Positions 1-10,600 of a DNA stretch of 53,281 bases are shown piece by piece. Source of the stretch: a virus; IMG/VR virus record IMGVR_UViG_3300047094_001628, positions 1 through 53,281 of that record, one strand, 5' to 3'. How positions within the stretch are numbered: position 1 is the first letter of the stretch; each line of letters begins with the position of its first letter. Under the pieces are notes generated by a model. The model did not search any database. It saw nothing but the letters and a program-made list of their open reading frames with translations, and was not told the origin of the DNA. The position numbers were made by a program, and so were the translations under genes.

Positions 1-879
1 TAGATCATTTCCTGAAATTAAAATTTCACTTTCACTTTTTATTTTGTGTTGATCATTTTTAACATCTTCAAAAAACTTAGATATTAATCCATTAGATTCT
101 ATTTCAAAATAGTGAAAACTTTCAGGATGCATATAAGTTAAAAGTGTAAAAAGTGATTCTTCAGTACCCATATATCCCTTAGATAAAGTATCAGACATAA
201 GATGGTAATAAAGAGAATTGAAACTTTCTATTTTTTCTTTGGGGCCACCAAAAAACCCACCACGACATACTTTATCAATTTTTTTGTTGGTCATACGACA
301 CATTTCAGAATAGTCAAATCCGTGAATTTCATTATTCGCTTCGTATGGAAATGCGACAAAAGTTATGTTTTTTAACTTTTCTAGCTTTGTTAAAACTTTG
401 TCGTGAGTAAAATAACCTGGGTGTACTGTATTAGTTATACCTGCGTCTATCCAAAATAGATTTGTTGAATTAAATCTGTCCATTATTCGAGCATCATTCA
501 ATAAAAAAACTTTGGACATTACCAATGGGTTATACATTTCAAGACGAGCTTGTGTAGATTCAGGTAACCAACCTGATTGATTATACCAATTTGGATTTTT
601 TCTAATAATTTGAATCTTATCAAAAAATTCATTTTTGAACCAATCTTGAGACCTTACAATAAATTGAGTTTTCGATCTATCCCTTTTGGTTAAAACCCAA
701 TCTTCTAGTTCCTTTTCCCCGAAAATGATAAGGTTTTCTTCAATTGATAATAGTTGTTCTAGTTTCGAAAGATAGTGGTTGAAACTTCTTGACCAACCCT
801 CCGTAAGACTTTCTCTATTTATGTTCCACAGTCCAGTTACCAATGTTAATGATTTGGTTTTTTCTACATTTGATTTCAC
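1..879 (-). CDS. HtrL/YibB-like glycosyltransferase-type protein (partial)
   Basis: The gene runs off the left edge; 293 codons are visible and the C-terminus is missing. My translation shows the pattern of the HtrL/YibB family (Pfam HtrL_YibB): an N-terminal VTGLWNINRESL, then a stretch ending LIIFGE, a central LFWIDAGIT and a downstream CRGGFFGGPKE. The family is poorly characterised and is usually placed near LPS or glycan genes as a putative GT-A-type glycosyltransferase. The proposed start is a GTG at 877-879; an in-frame TAA lies two codons upstream and no earlier ATG fits, so the start is only moderately certain. Three of the four genes upstream on the same strand are glycosyltransferase-like, which supports a role in sugar transfer. 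Family membership is seen in the sequence; the donor and acceptor are unknown. Confidence 0.75.
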   Translation of the reverse strand, partial: MKSNVEKTKSLTLVTGLWNINRESLTEGWSRSFNHYLSKLEQLLSIEENLIIFGEKELEDWVLTKRDRSKTQFIVRSQDWFKNEFFDKIQIIRKNPNWYNQSGWLPESTQARLEMYNPLVMSKVFLLNDARIMDRFNSTNLFWIDAGITNTVHPGYFTHDKVLTKLEKLKNITFVAFPYEANNEIHGFDYSEMCRMTNKKIDKVCRGGFFGGPKEKIESFNSLYYHLMSDTLSKGYMGTEESLFTLLTYMHPESFHYFEIESNGLISKFFEDVKNDQHKIKSESEILISGNDL

Positions 880-965
880 CGATTATAAATTTTTTAATTT
901 TATATTTTTTTTCATAATAATTTTTATCTATTAAGTATTATTCACTTACAACTTTACTTGACTTA

Positions 966-1646
966 TTAATTTATTGTAGTGGTGTCCCCACTAGTAATAA
1001 AAAAATTATTTTTTCTCCTTTCTTCGTATACTAAATTATCTTCATTGTTAAATTGAAAATTTTTGATTTCAGTTTCATCTCCACCTTTCCAATCGTGAAA
1101 AAAAGGACAAAAACCAGGGGTGAAAACATTTCTACCTAACATCTTAGAGATTTCTGTGTACTCATTATCTGCGAAAATACTTTTGTAAGATGAATGATAT
1201 ATGTACCCAAATCTTTTGAAGTAATCCCATCCCATTATACAATTTATATCTAATAAATCACTCCATCTTGTACTTTGTGTGTGTAGCATACAATCTAATC
1301 CTAAATTCGAGTTTTGAAAGTACTCAATAATCTTTGTGTCGTAACAATCAACTACTGGAATCATATCATCACTAGCAAGAATTAAAATATCAAAAAATTG
1401 ATTTTCTAAATTAGCATTTATTGCCTCAATTTTATTTTTATTGTTACCATAGAAAACTTCATGATTTATATTTAATTCATTTATAAAATTAATTATATCT
1501 AAATTGTTCATCGAAAAATCATCAACATCAAAAGAAAAAACAAATTTAGTATTTTGGGGATTTTCTAATTTATCCCGATAAAGTTTCAAAACTTTTTTAA
1601 ATTGGTCGGGTCTACCCCGTGATGGGAATTTAATTAAAATTTTCAT
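966..1646 (-). CDS. GT-A-fold glycosyltransferase-like protein, paralogue A
   Basis: A 226-residue protein beginning MKILIKFPSRGRP. It has a Rossmann-type beginning and an ASDDMIP segment at residues 91-97 that can serve as the DxD-like metal and nucleotide-sugar site of GT-A enzymes. It is clearly related along most of its length to the protein encoded at 21452-22111 on the other strand: same start motif, same SDDMIP, a shared ADNE near residue 160 and a shared His-rich segment near residue 185. The ATG overlaps the TGA of the upstream GT25-GT2 gene by four bases, so the two are probably translationally coupled. No membrane segment or signal peptide is seen. The sugar and acceptor cannot be read from the sequence. 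Confidence 0.75.
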   Translation of the reverse strand: MKILIKFPSRGRPDQFKKVLKLYRDKLENPQNTKFVFSFDVDDFSMNNLDIINFINELNINHEVFYGNNKNKIEAINANLENQFFDILILASDDMIPVVDCYDTKIIEYFQNSNLGLDCMLHTQSTRWSDLLDINCIMGWDYFKRFGYIYHSSYKSIFADNEYTEISKMLGRNVFTPGFCPFFHDWKGGDETEIKNFQFNNEDNLVYEERRKNNFFITSGDTTTIN

Positions 1647-3163
1647 AATTCAATTGGATTATTTTTTATGTAATTTTTACCATTTATTTCTGATTGTGAT
1701 TCCAAACTTCCTTGATATTTCTTAGAACCATCTGTGTAAGCGACGAAAGGACCATCACCGATATTACCGTATAAAAAAGTCCCCCAATTATCTCTTATTT
1801 CCTCCCACTCGTGTTCGGAAATTTCTTTTCTGTATTTATAAATTAAAGTTTCTTCAATACTCTGTAGACCATTAATAATAAAACCATCAGTTTGTTTTTT
1901 AACAATTTCTTCGAACCAAAACCTCATCTTAGATGTTCTAAACATAACAGGATTGTTTGACCATCGACAAGTTGTGACTAATTTCAACTCTTCAACTCTT
2001 TTCTCTAATTCAAAAGGGGTTACATTTTTGTTTTTATCCTCTGATATTTCGGAATCTCTCGAGATATTATCGTCCTTAGAAAACCAAACAGCGTTTATAA
2101 AATTGTGTTTTTTAAAAACCTCCAATAAAGTAAGAAAATCTATCTTGTTTTCATTCAAGAAAACCCAGTCATGTTCTAAAAAAATAAAAAAAGGAGTTGT
2201 TATTTTCTTTAAAAGATTATCAAAAGAAGAAAGTGACCCTCCTGTAATGAAATCTAGTTCAATATTAATTTCATTTTTCTTATCTCTTAAGTATGAAATA
2301 AGTTTAAACCTATTCGTGTGATTTTCTTCGGAACTTTCATCATAATTGATAATAAATTTACACTTTATTAAATCTTTTGGTAAACTGTATAAAAGATAAT
2401 TAAGATAGAATAAAAAATTTTCTGTATAATTACCTGTAATTACAATTGTTATATTTCTTTCGATTTCAAACTTTTTTTTCCTACTTGATATGTTCTCATA
2501 AAAAAATTTATCAAAACTACCGTTAATCCAGACATCATAGTTCACGGGTCCGTTGGGTTGGAGTGTTGATTCTAATCCTACGGAATGATGTATCAACATA
2601 GGGGTTGTACACAGAGTTTTAAAACCTTTATGATTCATATAAGGTAGATAATCATCAATAGCTAATAAATCTTTTTGATAATTTAAATTTTCTAAAATAT
2701 ATTTTATTGCTCTTTTTTTTATTATGTAAGCCCACGCACCAGTGGATTTATGTACCTGTGCTAAATTTTCTGTTACAGGAATCAAAAAACTTTTAGGATT
2801 ACAACCTAGTAATATGATATCCCAATCGACATTTTTGGTATCATAAATTACCTCGGTGAGCTGTTGTTCGAAATATTTTTTATCATCAGATATTGGATAA
2901 TATAATTCATCTCTGATATCAAAATCGTCTTCTGAAATAAAAACAGTTTCGTATCCATTTTGAATACAATTTTCTAAAACGGCTAAATGACTTTTTGTAC
3001 AAGAGTATTGTTTCCAGTTGTCTTCCAAAGCATTAAATCTCTCAAGTGACTCGATCTTATAAACGTTAATTTGATTTTCAATTTTGTTTTTTCGTTCAGT
3101 GGATCGTTCTAAATTAATATAAAACCCAGCCTCTGCAATTTCTTTTCCTAAAATACTAAACAT
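1643..3163 (-). CDS. Bifunctional glycosyltransferase: GT25 domain fused to GT2-like domain
   Basis: A 506-residue protein with two parts. Residues 12-200 match family 25 (LPS glycosyltransferase, Pfam Glyco_transf_25): AGFYINLERSTER near the start, CTKSHLAVLENC at 55-66 and the acidic SEDDFD at 77-82. Residues 237-430 look like a second GT-A domain: a beta strand ITIVITGNY at 238-246, NYDESSEEN at 273-281 and FLEHDW at 328-333 as a DxD-like site. The whole is about twice the length of a usual GT25 enzyme, so I read it as a fusion of two transferases that might add consecutive sugars. It overlaps the next gene by four bases and the upstream small gene by eight. The fold calls come from motif recognition; specificity is unknown. 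Confidence 0.75.
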   Translation of the reverse strand: MFSILGKEIAEAGFYINLERSTERKNKIENQINVYKIESLERFNALEDNWKQYSCTKSHLAVLENCIQNGYETVFISEDDFDIRDELYYPISDDKKYFEQQLTEVIYDTKNVDWDIILLGCNPKSFLIPVTENLAQVHKSTGAWAYIIKKRAIKYILENLNYQKDLLAIDDYLPYMNHKGFKTLCTTPMLIHHSVGLESTLQPNGPVNYDVWINGSFDKFFYENISSRKKKFEIERNITIVITGNYTENFLFYLNYLLYSLPKDLIKCKFIINYDESSEENHTNRFKLISYLRDKKNEINIELDFITGGSLSSFDNLLKKITTPFFIFLEHDWVFLNENKIDFLTLLEVFKKHNFINAVWFSKDDNISRDSEISEDKNKNVTPFELEKRVEELKLVTTCRWSNNPVMFRTSKMRFWFEEIVKKQTDGFIINGLQSIEETLIYKYRKEISEHEWEEIRDNWGTFLYGNIGDGPFVAYTDGSKKYQGSLESQSEINGKNYIKNNPIEL

Positions 3164-3344
3164 AATGAAATACTTTTATGAGTGGATGATTTTTATATTT
3201 GGAAAACATATCTAGGTAGTTAGTCGAAAAAAGAAAGGAATTTTTCAAATTTAATTCTAAAAACTTTTTCAAACTAAACTGTTTTAATTTATTTACATGA
3301 TTAGGATAATTAATTTCTGTCGTAACCCAAAATTTTTCTAACAT
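3156..3344 (-). CDS. Small hypothetical protein, 62 aa
   Basis: A 62-residue reading frame that fills the gap between the GlcNAc-transferase-like gene and the GT25-GT2 fusion, and overlaps the start of the fusion by eight bases. The position and coupling pattern favour a real gene. It starts at an ATG and is rich in Lys, Leu, Phe and Asn. No known domain is recognised. The sequence is short enough to be a decayed piece of a larger glycosyltransferase, but I cannot align it convincingly to its neighbours. Treat the function as unknown. Confidence 0.5.
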   Translation of the reverse strand: MLEKFWVTTEINYPNHVNKLKQFSLKKFLELNLKNSFLFSTNYLDMFSKYKNHPLIKVFHYV

Positions 3345-3365
3345 ATTAACATATCTTTTTTATTT

Positions 3366-4613
3366 TTATAAATTTCCAGTTAATCTTTCACACCAACCTT
3401 TGGACTCGGAGTGAGGCCAAACGACCCAATATTTAGGCATATGAGAGGTTTGAAACTCTCTCCACACTTTACAATATCCATCAGGGTCATTCATCATTCT
3501 TGCAATTTCAGATTTGTCTGCATCTTTTCTGAAGATTGTCTCATCTGTTTCATCGTGAAAAGCCACAACCCAAAAGTCATAATCTTTTTCTTGAACTTGT
3601 GAATACCCAATATCAATGCAATGTTTAAAAATCATTGCAAAGTCGGATTTCCATTCTTCTTCAGAAGAATAGTTATATGGATTTGGTGGATGATGTTTAT
3701 CTAGTGTATATTGTTGAACGGCTCTTTTTTCGAAAAGTAGTCCAGAATATTTCTCATAATCTCTAAGTGATCTGACTTTACCAAACCCATATTTACCTTC
3801 GTGACCCTCTTGGGTTAAACCATCCATACCAAACAATTTTCTGTTCGTTAAATGAGACACATTATTTTTTTCAACCCAATGTTTATCATCATCCCATTGT
3901 TTGGTTCTACCTTTTCTAGTATACTCATGCCAAATAAGAACTTTATGTGGATGGAATAAGTCGTATCCCCAAGTATAAGCTCTAGCTGCTATGGAAATTT
4001 CTTCTCCGTGAAAATAGTATTCTGGATTATGTTGAACTTCTTTACAAAACTTACCCAACGTAAAAGCGTAGTGTGCTGAATAAAATCTAGCAGTAACAGG
4101 CTCTGTCATTGATTGCCAATTTGGTATCGTTTCAGGTAAGAAAAATACAGCACCTTCAGGTATAAATCGGTCAAAAACCATTCTCCATGGTTCTTGTATT
4201 CTCGCGGCAGGATCATTGTCAGGATCAAAGGAAGACACATAACCTGTAAGTAATGGTTTCTTATAACCTTTTTTCTGTAATTGTTTGACCATTGCAATCA
4301 TTTCAGTATCCCAATGAGGTGCAAACCTCATATGTGAATCTAACTGCATTGTATACTGTTCCTTATTGTATAATTGTTGAATTTGGTTTCTAGCCCAACA
4401 TGCTCCTTTTGACTCGGTATAAGGGATGTTTAAAATCCTAAATCTTTCATCGGTCATGTATTCTGTCAAGTCGTCAAACTTGTCCTCGGGATGAAATTGA
4501 CGAGCAATTCCAAAAACTAAATTTTCAGGTTTATCAGCATTTTCTAAACAACTCAAGATTGTTTTTTTTAACTCAGGATCTCGATATGACGCAATTTGAA
4601 TGAATATTTTCAT
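3366..4613 (-). CDS. GlcNAc-transferase-like glycosyltransferase (Skp1 GnT1 / GT60 type)
   Basis: A 415-residue protein starting MKIFIQIASYRDPEL, the usual opening of the Pfam GlcNAc family (GT60, typified by the enzyme that puts GlcNAc on hydroxyproline of Skp1). Further family signs are GACWARNQIQQL at 70-81, the DSHMRF metal-binding segment at 92-97 and the FHGEEISIAARAY block in the middle. The whole domain appears intact. Family members transfer GlcNAc from UDP-GlcNAc to hydroxyl groups on protein. It lies directly downstream, on the same strand, of a giant adhesin gene whose linkers are almost pure Thr and Pro, which makes that protein a possible acceptor; this last step is inference. 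Confidence 0.85.
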   Translation of the reverse strand: MKIFIQIASYRDPELKKTILSCLENADKPENLVFGIARQFHPEDKFDDLTEYMTDERFRILNIPYTESKGACWARNQIQQLYNKEQYTMQLDSHMRFAPHWDTEMIAMVKQLQKKGYKKPLLTGYVSSFDPDNDPAARIQEPWRMVFDRFIPEGAVFFLPETIPNWQSMTEPVTARFYSAHYAFTLGKFCKEVQHNPEYYFHGEEISIAARAYTWGYDLFHPHKVLIWHEYTRKGRTKQWDDDKHWVEKNNVSHLTNRKLFGMDGLTQEGHEGKYGFGKVRSLRDYEKYSGLLFEKRAVQQYTLDKHHPPNPYNYSSEEEWKSDFAMIFKHCIDIGYSQVQEKDYDFWVVAFHDETDETIFRKDADKSEIARMMNDPDGYCKVWREFQTSHMPKYWVVWPHSESKGWCERLTGNL

Positions 4614-4682
4614 AGTAAAATTTACTTTTGAAAAAAAAGTAATTAAACACTTATAAAGGTAAACAAATACTACTACATTGTT

Positions 4683-7600
4683 TTAACAAAGACCAGAAAT
4701 TGATGTAATTTCACCAGTACCTCCATCAATTTGGTAATGAATAATACCGTTTGAAACAAATCCAAATCCAGTCGCAGGGGTATTCAAATTTGTATCAATA
4801 TAAAGGATATCACCGATCTGAAGGCCTGAAAAACTCGCTCTAATACCATAGAATGTGTTACCATCATTCGAACAAGCTTCAGGATCACTTCCTCCAGTAC
4901 CTAAATTAGTGTATGCATAAGAAACAAAACCACTTTGTGAAGGTGTAACGGATGGAGTATTCGTTGGTGTTACAGTTTTAGTTGGGGTTACTGATGACGT
5001 TATAGACGTTGTAGGAGTATTCGTTGGTGTTACTGATGACGTTATAGACGTTGTAGGAGTATTCGTTGGTGTTACTGATGACGTTATAGACGTTGTAGGA
5101 GTATTCGTTGGTGTTAATCCAATCGTGGGTGTGACTGACGGAGTAATACTTGGTGTAGGGGTTGGTGTTGGTGTTGTATTACAACTACCCCAAATTGGTG
5201 GTGTCATAATAATAGGTATTCCAAAACGACCATAGTCTGGAGAATAAAAATCAGTTGGTTCTACAGGAATATTTGAAACACACCAAGAAGTTAATACAAA
5301 TTCCAATTGTGGGAAAGTATTCATACCTGCTCCAAAGAACATGTAATCCATATTAGTTGTTGAACTTACGTTCCAATTTGAAATTCCAGTGTAACTTGTT
5401 GTTGAATTAAATATAGTTTCACGGAATGCTGCGGTAAATCCTGTTACATTACTTACGTTCCAGTTAGTAATACCTGTTGGTGGTGTTGAAAAATTACCAG
5501 GACTAGAACCGAAGATGAAATTCATACTAGTCACCGAACTAACATCCCAATTCACAACCTCACCAATTGACGACCCAAATGATAGTTGATCCATATTCGT
5601 TACTTTTGATACATCCCAATTATCCAAACCTAAGATTGGGTAATAAGTACTATTATAACTAAAGGTGCCAACCATAGAAGTTATGTTTGACACATTCCAT
5701 CCAGAAAAAGAAGTAAGTAGAACAGAACCCCCAGGTAGTTGAGTTAGATATGGATTACAAGATCTAAATGCGTAGTCCATATTTGTTACCCCATCAAGGA
5801 TGTAGAATGGTATAACTGATGGTAACTTTAATTCATTTTGATTATAAACATTACTTACAACTCCTCGATCAAACCAAGACCCTTCGTTGTGACCTATTCT
5901 AAAATTACCAAATTGCTCAACCCCCAAAAAGTTTGTTTTACTTTTACCTGTGGCATTACCTAACTTCCAACCTGTTATTTTTCCAGAAATTGTTACGGTT
6001 CTAACATTACTTGCACCTGTGTAAACAAATCGTGGTCTAGTTGCTGGTGCAACATTGTTGGTATAAGTGTGACTTCGTGTATTATATGAGTTAGAAGTAA
6101 TTACACCATCACCCCAATTAATTGTACCGTCATACGTACCACCACTAATATATGGTAATGTAATTGTATCACCTGATTGAGCGTAATAGAATAAGATTGT
6201 ATCCTGATAAGTTATAGGAGTATAAGTCGGTGTTGGAGTCACAGAAGTTTGAGTTTGGGTTGGTGTGGGTGTTGGTGATTTAGTTGGAGTATTTGTTTGA
6301 GTTCTAGTTGGTGTAGGTGTTTGAGTATTTGTAGGTGTTTGAGTGTTTGTCGGAGTATTAGTTGGGGTTTGTGAATTTGTAGGTGGTGGTGTGGACCCTG
6401 AGCTACGACTTTGTGTCGGTGTCACAGTATTTGTTGGAGTTTTTGTTGTTGTTGGTGTTGATGTTGGTGTCTTTGTAGGTGTTTTGGTTGGTAATGGAGT
6501 TCTAGATGGTTGAGGAGGACAAGTACCCCAAATTGGTGGTGTTACGATGATTGGTATTCCGAAAATTCCACTTCCTAGAGTGTAAAACCCTGTTGGTTGT
6601 GAAGAAATATTTGAAACACACCAACCACTCAATACAAATTGTAATTGTGGATTGGTATCCATACCTGATTGTAAAAACATATTGTTCATATTTGTCGCAG
6701 ACCTCACATTCCATGAAGAAATTCCTGTTACTGTAGAATTTGAACTAAATATAGAACTTGAGAATGAACCTGAAAAACTGACCACGTTAGAGACATCCCA
6801 ATTTTCAATACCTGTTGGGACGTATGCTAGTGAAAAATTACCCATACTAGCAAAAATACTTGCCATATTGGTTACGGATGAAACATTCCAACTACTAACA
6901 TCACCGATTGAACCTCCCAAAGATAATTCTCTCATGTCTGTAACCTTAGATACATCCCAATTATTCAGACCATCACAAACAACACCATTGTAACTAAACG
7001 TACCTACCATAGAAGTTATGTTTGAAACATTCCAACCAGAGAAAGAATATGGAACAAATTGTTCGAAATATGGATTAGAAAATCTAAATGCGTAATCCAT
7101 ATTAGTAACACCTTCCAAAAGATAGAAAGGTATCTCTAACGGAAGTTTTAGTCCATAATGGTCAAAATTACTATTAGGTGAAGTAACTACCCCGAAATCG
7201 AACCATGAACCCTGATTATGACCAATTCTGAAATCACCGAATTGTCCAACACCTAAGAAATATCTTTTACTTATACCAGTTGCGTCACCTAACTTCCATC
7301 CATTTATTTTTCCAGAAATTGTTATGGTTCTAACATTAGTTGCTCCAGTTGTAACAAAGATATATGGATAACCATTACTAACATTTGCAGTAGGAGCAAC
7401 ATTGTTGGTATAAGTATGACTTCGTGTATTATAAGAGTTAGAAGTAATTACACCATCACCCCAATCAATTGTACCATCGTATGTACCGCCACTGATGTAT
7501 GGTAATGTAATTGTATCACCCGATTGAGCGTAATAGAATAGGATGGTATCTTGATAAGCTATGGGAGTATAAGATGGTGTATTTGTGGGAGTTAAAGATG

Positions 7601-10600
7601 GAGTATTACTAGGAGTAGGAGTAGGAACCGAAGAACAAAGAACTGAAGACGTAATTGTAGACCCTGAATTTTGCCAATAAATTACATAACTTACCGATAA
7701 ATCTTCGTTAGCGGAGAATGCTCTGTATCTATTTGCAAAACTAGATATAGGGGTTCCATCATTATAGTAAAGTACATCCCCAGAACCCAATTGACTCAAC
7801 GGTTTAGTTGTATACCCTATTTGGGTAGGTTCCAAATTATCACATGCAGTTTGTGCCGTTGTATAAGTTGTAACACCAAATCTACCATAGATCGGATAAC
7901 TAGAAGGTGTCGTTGGTGTTGGCGTAGGAGTATTGGATAGTGTTTGTGTAGGACAAGGGACTCCGAATTGAGGTAAGAATGTTATTTGAGAACCTGTTGA
8001 GAAGCCAAACGGTACAGATGGGATCAAACCTACACTCCATGTCGACAAATTTTGGTTGAATAAAGATGCTCCTGAGAACATACTAGTCATACCTGTTACA
8101 TTACAAACACTCCAATTTCCTATATTACTATTAATATTCGAATTAGAAAACATATAGGACATATCTGTCACCTTCGAAACATTCCAACCTCCAATTGTTA
8201 ATCCAGAACTCGCACTACTACCTAAGAACATAGAATTGGCATTCACCAAAGATCTAACATCCCAATTTGATAATGAATCTGTAAAGTTATTATATGAAAA
8301 CATATAACTCATATCTGTCACATTTCTAACAAACCATTGGCTTAGATTTACGATTGTCGAAGATTGTCCAGATGCACTTAAATTCATAAATGTTCCCTTC
8401 ATTTCATTAATAGTCCCAACACTCCAACTTTGTATGTTCATTTGGCTCGGTGCGATCAGTGTTGTGTTTTCAAATGTGTAATTTAAACTATTTGTATTGA
8501 ATATTGGAAAATAAAATTCATCCGAAATTATTAAACCATCCCTAATACCTCTGAAAGCATAGTCAAAGTTATACCATGGCATAGTTCCCCACTGAACAAC
8601 TTCAGATATTTTATTAGCATTTGAATATTTTACGACATTCGGTTGAGGATTACCTGTTAAGTATGGGTAATACAATCCTCCAAAAGCACCAACAGTAGAA
8701 CCCGATGGAGGTCCAATAGTTACAGTATAGACACCTGGTGTGTTATATTGTTTAGTAATGGTACCACCTGTGAAAGTTTGAGAATTACCATCACCCCAAT
8801 TTATATTATAACTCAAGCCAACTTCAAAAACTGAAAGTGTAAATTCATTTTCTGATATCGGAAAATCAGAATCACCAATTCTTGTGGTGTCTATTTTGAA
8901 TATGAATGGTAACGTTGGAGTATCAGGGTCAACATATTCTTCAGGAACCTGAGGTAGTACGGGTGGTGCCTGATTAAATAAACTTGTAGCACTTAAAGTA
9001 TAAACGAATGAGGGGTCACCTACGATAGCCAAACTATTAAATGACGAAGTTCCATTTAAACTGTTATAATCAATATCTGCTAAATCATAACGAGTTTGTC
9101 CTGAAGTTTGATTTGGAGGTATTGTTACATACCCAAATATCTCAATGGAACCACCGACATTTCTACCTAATGTATTTACAAAATCAACTCTAGTTGACAC
9201 GCTACTTGCAGTAAATCCAGTGATTAAATAAGTTATTTTGACAGAACCTGGGTTAAAAAAACCTGTCATTCCTAACGGAGTTTCCACACAAGGAGTACCG
9301 AACTGTGGTAAATTTGGATTAGATGTTGTAGCACTCAGTGATGGTTGATTTCCACCGAAATTTGCGGGTCTTGGTGATATTAATGGCATTTTCCAATCAC
9401 TCAAATTTTGATTGAAAGTACCACCAGTTGCAATACGATTTGGGTCAATATACAAAAATGATGTGGCAATTGATACATTACACACGTCCCAAGTACTTAT
9501 ATCTTGATTGAAATTGGGACAATTTCTGAACATATTCTGTATATTTGTAACATTACTGACATTCCAACCTGACAAAGGTTGATTGAAAACAGGGTATGTT
9601 TCACCAGTAAAGGGTAAGACCGTTATCCTAGATAAAAAATTAGGGAGGTTAGTGACACTAGATACATCCCAAACTCCAATTCCAGGATCGTTAAACCATT
9701 GAGAATTACTGAACATAGCACCGAGATTAGTGACATTACCCATCTCCCATAAATGAATATTATCAATTAACCCTGAATTCTGAATTGTCCCTGCTCTATC
9801 AGAAAATTTAAAACAATCTGAAAACCATGAAATACACTCAGTTACATCGGTCATATTCAGACTGCCAGTAACTGCGGAAAATTCACAATTACTACAACCT
9901 TGGAATGCACCCCTTGTTTGAATAGCTCCGTTGTTGATCTGTAACGGACCCCATTCTAAAACTTTTACTATTTTAAGTGCATTTACACTATCCCCCGAAA
10001 ATGACCACCCTTTTATAGTTCCAGTAATGGAAATTGTGTATGTACCAGGATTTGTATATGTATGAGAATTATCACTAAAACTAGTGATAGTATCCGATGT
10101 ACTATCACCCCAATCAACCACACAATTATAGTCGCCATAACTTACGAGGGGTAATTGAATTGTTTCATTATTTTCTATAGTTGTCCATTGGGACCTAAAT
10201 GTTGGTTCAACAAAACCTTGAGTTTTGGTGGGTGTAGGTGTTTGTGTATTGGTCGGAGTGTTGGTATTAGTTGGCGTTACAGTAGGTGTTAAAGTGTTAG
10301 TCGGAGTATTTGTTTGAGTTCGAGTTGGTGTTGGTGTTTGAGTTGGAGTCGGTGAAGGTGTGACACCAATCATAGAACATAATTGTACGTCAGTTATTGT
10401 AGTTCCATCGGTTTGATAAAAAATGTAATATTTTGTCGTTACAGATGAAGAATCGGCTATTGCTTTGTAACGATCTCCACTACCTTGTATAGGTTGATTT
10501 GTATCTATATCATAAATTTGGTCCCCAGGTCTCAATTCATTTAAAGGGCTGAGAATATATCCATAAAGTATAGCACTTTCAGTAGTCAAAAGATCACAAG

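Noticed and set aside
4930-6500. CRISPR-like appearance of the Thr/Pro repeat DNA
   Set aside because: Units are short, directly adjacent coding repeats with no unique spacers; they continue a protein reading frame.
6551-6993. Plus-strand frames inside the giant adhesin gene
   Set aside because: Opposite-strand shadows of the repeats; not found in a consistent position in the duplicate module.
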